This document shows positions 6,347 through 9,434 of a stretch of DNA of 9,434 nucleotides, in pieces. The DNA comes from Kangiellaceae bacterium (lineage in GTDB: Bacteria; Pseudomonadota; Gammaproteobacteria; Enterobacterales; Kangiellaceae): positions 1 through 9,434 of the forward strand of contig JAUUYO010000138.1 in NCBI GenBank assembly GCA_030590405.1. The letters run 5' to 3'. The notes under the pieces are model-generated. The model did no database searches. It was not told the DNA's origin and saw only the letters and a list, made by a program, of their open reading frames with translations. Position 1 is the first letter of the stretch, and every line of letters begins with the position of its first letter. Both the position numbers and the translations under genes were made by a program.

Positions 6347-6886
6347 CTATCCCTTCTTCCTTTGCAATTTTTTTAGATCTTTAAGCTTTTTTAGATCTTT
6401 AAGCAATATCGCCGAGTGCGTATCTGGATCAACATCTTTATAATGCTTGGCGATCACGCCATCAGGATTGACAATAAAAGTCTGCCGACTAGGGTGTGGC
6501 CACGGTAAAAATCGATCGACATCCATGGCTTTTGATAGGGAATGATCAACATCTGCCAGCAAGGTAAATTTCATTTCATAAGTATTATAAAAATCCAGAT
6601 GAGACTCTGCATCATCGTAACTCACACCGACTATTTCAACATTGAGCGATTGATAACTGGCGTAATCAGTGACAAAATTTTTCGCCTCGGCGGTACAGCC
6701 TGGTGTGCGATCTTTCGGATAAAAATAAATCACCAGCCACTTGCCAGTGAAATCTTTATTGGCGCGTACTTTTCCTGTTTGATCTTGCAAGCTAAATTTA
6801 GCGAAAGGTTGACCTTGCCAACGGTTGCTGTCTGCCAACAGGTTGAACGAAAGGAATAATAATCCCAGGTAAACTAAATGCTTCAT
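6347..6886 (-). CDS. Exported single-cysteine peroxiredoxin, Bcp/PrxQ-like
   Basis: A thiol peroxidase of the AhpC/TSA fold that reduces hydrogen peroxide or organic peroxides, here probably in the periplasm. The start at 6886 (179 residues) is supported by AAGGA about 7 nt upstream and by a signal peptide (MKHLVYLGLLFLSFNLLA, likely cleaved before DSN); a longer frame to 7000 adds unrelated sequence. The catalytic motif is FYPKDRTPGCTAEA, with peroxidatic Cys64 and Thr61. In canonical Bcp a resolving Cys lies five residues after the peroxidatic one; here it is Lys69. Cys64 is the only cysteine in the whole protein, so it should work as a 1-Cys peroxiredoxin needing an external thiol. Other family motifs are VGVSYDD (87-92) and FLPWPHPSRQTFIVNPDG (126-143). 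The C-terminus is a Lys/Leu-rich tail built from a six-residue tandem repeat. Confidence 0.88.
   Translation of the reverse strand: MKHLVYLGLLFLSFNLLADSNRWQGQPFAKFSLQDQTGKVRANKDFTGKWLVIYFYPKDRTPGCTAEAKNFVTDYASYQSLNVEIVGVSYDDAESHLDFYNTYEMKFTLLADVDHSLSKAMDVDRFLPWPHPSRQTFIVNPDGVIAKHYKDVDPDTHSAILLKDLKKLKDLKKLQRKKG
6369..6404. repeat. Perfect 18-bp tandem duplication at the 3' end of the peroxiredoxin gene
   Basis: The unit TTTTTTAGATCTTTAAGC occurs twice back to back (6369-6386 and 6387-6404). As 18 is a multiple of three, the frame is kept and the protein gains a repeated LKDLKK near its C-terminus. The identity of the two copies suggests a recent slippage or duplication event. Confidence 0.9.
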
Positions 6887-7123
6887 TTTATATTCCTTGT
6901 GTGACCCGACATTCCGGTTTTGAGAAAAGCTTGTGGTTAAACCTAACATAGATTGCAGGTTATAGGTGATTGCTTTTATTGAAAAAATCGGGCCAGTCAT
7001 AAACAGAGCCTATAATATGACTTAATAACCTAAAAACAATACTAATTTGGACTAGACTGATACCAATAAGCATTTATTACCACCCGATGAGGTCTGTTGG
7101 TTAATCTCGGTTGTAAGCCACAA

Positions 7124-7204
7124 AATAGTCGTTAAAACAGAATAGTTATTAGGGGCTGTTGAACTATGAAAGATCAACAGCCCCCTAGAGAATAGTCATT
7201 AAAA
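7124..7204 (+). repeat. Three direct copies of AATAGTYRTTA
   Basis: AATAGTCGTTAAAA (7124-7137), AATAGTTATTAGGG (7141-7154) and AATAGTCATTAAAA (7191-7204) share the core AATAGTYRTTA. The first and third match at 13 of 14 positions. The second and third bracket the hairpin: extended by one G, they match at 11 of 12 positions (GAATAGT[T/C]ATTA, 7140-7151 and 7190-7201). They may be regulator sites, or a duplicated target flanking an inserted element. Confidence 0.5.
7150..7187. repeat. Strong hairpin / inverted repeat upstream of the csrD-like gene
   Basis: GGGGCTGTTGA (7152-7162) and TCAACAGCCCC (7174-7184) form 11 perfect pairs around an 11-nt loop. With one bulged C (7185), two further pairs (T7150-A7187 and A7151-T7186) close the base. 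No T-run follows on either strand, so it is not a standard intrinsic terminator. It ends 31 bp before the ATG at 7219, so it could sit in the mRNA leader of that gene. Terminal inverted repeats starting GGxxCTGTTG occur in several IS families, so a collapsed IS or MITE remnant is another possibility. Confidence 0.8.
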
Positions 7205-7218
7205 AGGAAGTGTTGTTT

Positions 7219-9144
7219 ATGCTCAGGAAGAACTTATATCGAGTCATCTTTGTGGTAATGTTTGCGATTGCTTCTTCGGTCTATTGGGCCGGGCTTTCGA
7301 GTCAACAGGAGCAACAAATAGAAGTTGACAAGCAACTCGTTCAACAATCGTCTATTCATTCACAAATTAACTTAATGATTGAGCAAGTGGATTGGCAGCA
7401 GCCCAATGCAAATCAATCTTTAATTGAAAAGCTTCAACTTATTCCTGAAATTGCAACTTTGCAAATTAAAACAAAAGATAATCAAACTCTGGTTAGTAAA
7501 AATTTATCAGACAAAAGCGCTCCGCTTAATCAAATAATTAGTTATTTCTACTTGCCCGTTTTGAATGATATTCAGTCGCCCAATACGCTAATGCTGAAAA
7601 TCGATTTTCGGCAAAATTCGAACTTTCCATTGACTCAGAAAATCGTTCTCATTTTGCTGTTTTGGGGCGGCGTTTTTACATTTTATATTTTTCACCAATT
7701 TAAATGGGTGTCACAACTGGAACAAATGGCGGTGTATTCGTTAACTGGCGACAATAAACTTCCTTTGAAAAGTCAAATGGGCGGTCACAATATTATCGGC
7801 CAGGCCATCAATCAACTGCTACTAAACAACAGCCGTTTGATGCAAGCAAACACAGAGTTGGCAGAAAAAATCCGTAAAACATCCTACATTGATGAGGTGA
7901 CAGAGTTAGGTAATCACTTGTTTTTTAAAGCAGAACTTCAAGTGAGATTGCACAATCATGACGAAGCAGAATCAGGACTGGTGGTAATTTTATCTTTTGT
8001 GGAGGCTGATACGAAGGTCAGCAAGTTGTTAACGGATGAGCAACAAGTAGAAATCGCTAATTTACTTAAGTCGTTGGTTGAAGATATTGATCAGTCGCTG
8101 GTTGCGCGACTCAAGGATGCTGAATTTGCGCTACTATTACCCAATTTTACCGCTGAGCAAACTGATAAGTTCTGCAAGAAAACCATCGCGTTATTGGCTA
8201 AAACGGTGTTTGACAAAATACACCGAGGGCATTTTATTGATATTGGTATTTCAACTTACAAGCAAGGATTTGGTTATTACAACATCATGTCCGAGGCAGA
8301 TATGGCGCTAAGAAATGCCCAGCTGCAAGGAGCTAATAGCTGGTTTGTGTATGGGGAGCCATTGGCACAACATAAAGCTAAGGGCAGCTTAAGTTGGCGT
8401 CATTTTTTACAGAAGATTTTGGACAAAAGAGAAATAATGCTTTTTAGCCAGAATATCCACTATTTTAAAGGCAAGCCGCAGTTACATCGGGAGATTTTAT
8501 CCCGGATTAGTGATGGCGATGATGTTTTACCAGCTGATAGCTTTTTGGTGATGGCTAATAAATGCGGGCTGGCGGTCGAATTTGACCGCCAGATTATCGA
8601 TAGTGTGATTAAGCATTTATTGTATCAGGAGGATAACGTGGTTGAGCATCAATACTCAATCAATCTATTTATTAGCAGTTTACTCGATCAGCGGTTTATT
8701 CATTGGCTGGCAGCTAAATTGTCCAGTTACCCGGAATTGAATCAGCAGCTCATCTTTGAGTTGCCAGAAAATCAAATCAGCAAACATATCGATGATATCG
8801 CACCAGTTATGCAACAACTTTCCAGTCTTGGGATTCGTTGGGGAGTTGAGCACTTTGGCGCGCCAGAGGAAAATTTAAGCTACTTAGACAAAGCGCCTAT
8901 CAGCATGGTAAAGGTTGATCGGCGAATTGTTAACAATATCAGCAATAATAACGCCCAACAATTATTATTAACATCGATTATCGTGACTTTAACAGGCCGA
9001 AATATCAAAATATTCGCTGAAGGGGTTGAGAGGCAATCAGATGCAAACTATTTGAAGCAAGCTGAAATTGATGGTGCTCAAGGTTATTATTTTGACAAGC
9101 CACAACAGCTCAGTCTAATTGAGCGAACTTTGAAGGTAGTTTGA
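7219..9144 (+). CDS. csrD: CsrD/MshH-like membrane protein with degenerate GGDEF and EAL domains
   Basis: CsrD (MshH in Vibrio) is an inner-membrane protein that promotes RNase E decay of the CsrB/CsrC small RNAs and so controls CsrA; it does not make or break cyclic-di-GMP. The 641 residues match the E. coli protein length (646). Layout: transmembrane helix about 7-25, periplasmic part about 27-138, second helix about 142-160, and a HAMP/coiled-coil-like linker to about 220. The GGDEF-like domain has SYIDEVTELGNHLFF (222-236), but GGDEF is replaced by KDAEF (299-303). In the EAL-like domain EAL is EIL (425-427) and the DDFG metal-binding motif is EHFG (544-547), while KVDRR (565-569), AEGVER (600-605) and GAQGYYFDKP (619-628) are kept. 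The start is ATG 7219 because AGGA (7205-7208) is well spaced for it; GTG 7210 and TTG 7213 lie too close. The MSHA pilus genes often beside mshH are not visible. Confidence 0.85.
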   Translation: MLRKNLYRVIFVVMFAIASSVYWAGLSSQQEQQIEVDKQLVQQSSIHSQINLMIEQVDWQQPNANQSLIEKLQLIPEIATLQIKTKDNQTLVSKNLSDKSAPLNQIISYFYLPVLNDIQSPNTLMLKIDFRQNSNFPLTQKIVLILLFWGGVFTFYIFHQFKWVSQLEQMAVYSLTGDNKLPLKSQMGGHNIIGQAINQLLLNNSRLMQANTELAEKIRKTSYIDEVTELGNHLFFKAELQVRLHNHDEAESGLVVILSFVEADTKVSKLLTDEQQVEIANLLKSLVEDIDQSLVARLKDAEFALLLPNFTAEQTDKFCKKTIALLAKTVFDKIHRGHFIDIGISTYKQGFGYYNIMSEADMALRNAQLQGANSWFVYGEPLAQHKAKGSLSWRHFLQKILDKREIMLFSQNIHYFKGKPQLHREILSRISDGDDVLPADSFLVMANKCGLAVEFDRQIIDSVIKHLLYQEDNVVEHQYSINLFISSLLDQRFIHWLAAKLSSYPELNQQLIFELPENQISKHIDDIAPVMQQLSSLGIRWGVEHFGAPEENLSYLDKAPISMVKVDRRIVNNISNNNAQQLLLTSIIVTLTGRNIKIFAEGVERQSDANYLKQAEIDGAQGYYFDKPQQLSLIERTLKVV

Positions 9145-9434
9145 GAGGTTTTTGGAAATTGAAAAATACTTCTTTTTATTTCCTTTATATATATTAGCGT
9201 CTATTTTAAGACGTGATTATCAAGAATTTATTAAATCTTCAAGGATGTCGTTCTCTTTTTGCGATATTTATCCTAATAATCGCCCGGCTATCCCGAAATA
9301 ATTTGATTTATTGTTATTTCAGGCTAAAATTAAGTTTATGTTTAGCTCATTTAGTAATCTCTGATGAGTTTAAACTTTGTTGCTTGGGTAAAACTGGAAT
9401 TTTTGCCAAAGCGAAACGGATGACTATTGATGGG
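9145..9434. other. Right-edge region without a supportable gene
   Basis: 290 AT-rich bases after the csrD-like stop. A small hairpin (CGTCT 9198-9202 / AGACG 9209-9213) and a second weak one (GAAATAA 9295-9301 / TTATTTC 9314-9320) lack T-runs and are not convincing terminators. Several frames are open at the right edge: an ATG at 9420 running off the end, and minus-strand frames of 27-28 codons. None has a ribosome binding site or recognisable motif, so no gene is called. Confidence 0.5.

Larger units (their letters stand above)
6887..7218. other. Divergent intergenic region between peroxiredoxin and csrD-like genes
   Basis: 332 bp without a supportable gene. It holds a perfect -10-like TATAAT (7011-7016, plus strand) without a matching -35, three copies of an AATAGTYRTTA motif, and the hairpin listed separately. 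The part closest to the peroxiredoxin gene (6887-7000) is open in the peroxiredoxin frame but does not look like protein of the family. No tRNA or known riboswitch was recognised. Confidence 0.55.

Noticed and set aside
6542..6859. Plus-strand 105-codon frame opposite the peroxiredoxin gene
   Set aside because: The opposite strand encodes a clear peroxiredoxin; this frame has no recognisable domain.
8078..8311. Plus-strand 77-codon frame inside the csrD-like gene
   Set aside because: Out-of-frame shadow of the strongly supported csrD-like gene.
9364..9423. 19-codon frame (MSLNFVAWVKLEFLPKRNG) followed by an overlapping ATG at 9420, looking like the start of a downstream gene
   Set aside because: It stops after 19 codons, has no ribosome binding site, and the continuation is outside the window. 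A frameshifted next gene is possible but cannot be supported.

Overview
The window looks like chromosomal DNA of a marine-type gammaproteobacterium, broadly Alteromonadales/Vibrionales-like. This rests on a DUF2956 family protein, a CsrD/MshH-type degenerate GGDEF-EAL protein, a roughly 600-residue acyl-CoA dehydrogenase and a proteobacterial ferrochelatase, all in moderately AT-rich DNA. The genus cannot be fixed from the sequence alone.

Left part (1-2636): a minus-strand gene runs off the left edge; it is unrecognised, with an ACT-like N-terminus. A very AT-rich divergent intergenic region follows (481-911), carrying two striking near-identical 17-bp palindromes and an operator-like palindrome over a candidate -10 box. 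Next is a 574-codon plus-strand gene whose formyltransferase plus crotonase architecture and motifs match HypX/HoxX. That enzyme makes the CO ligand of O2-tolerant [NiFe]-hydrogenases from a one-carbon formyl donor. No hydrogenase or other hyp gene is in the window, and in the lines sampled by eye hypX is more AT-rich than the genes to its right.

Middle part (2642-6886): a small membrane-anchored DUF2956 protein and ferrochelatase (hemH) lie on the minus strand, and hemH is divergent from a FadE/DmdC-like acyl-CoA dehydrogenase. The acyl-CoA dehydrogenase is convergent with an exported, single-cysteine Bcp/PrxQ-type peroxiredoxin. HemH carries an internal four-cysteine segment suggestive of a [2Fe-2S] site. 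Its longest open frame overlaps the neighbouring gene, but the family start lies about 220 bp further in.

Right part (6887-9434): a 332-bp divergent intergenic region holds a strong hairpin (11 uninterrupted pairs) bracketed by short direct repeats. It precedes a CsrD/MshH-like membrane protein with degenerate GGDEF and EAL domains, probably a regulator of Csr small-RNA turnover rather than a cyclic-di-GMP enzyme. The last 290 bp contain no gene that can be called confidently.

The window is mostly conserved housekeeping genes. The best candidates for something new are the hypX gene without visible hydrogenase partners, the palindrome pair in front of it, and the hairpin element upstream of csrD.
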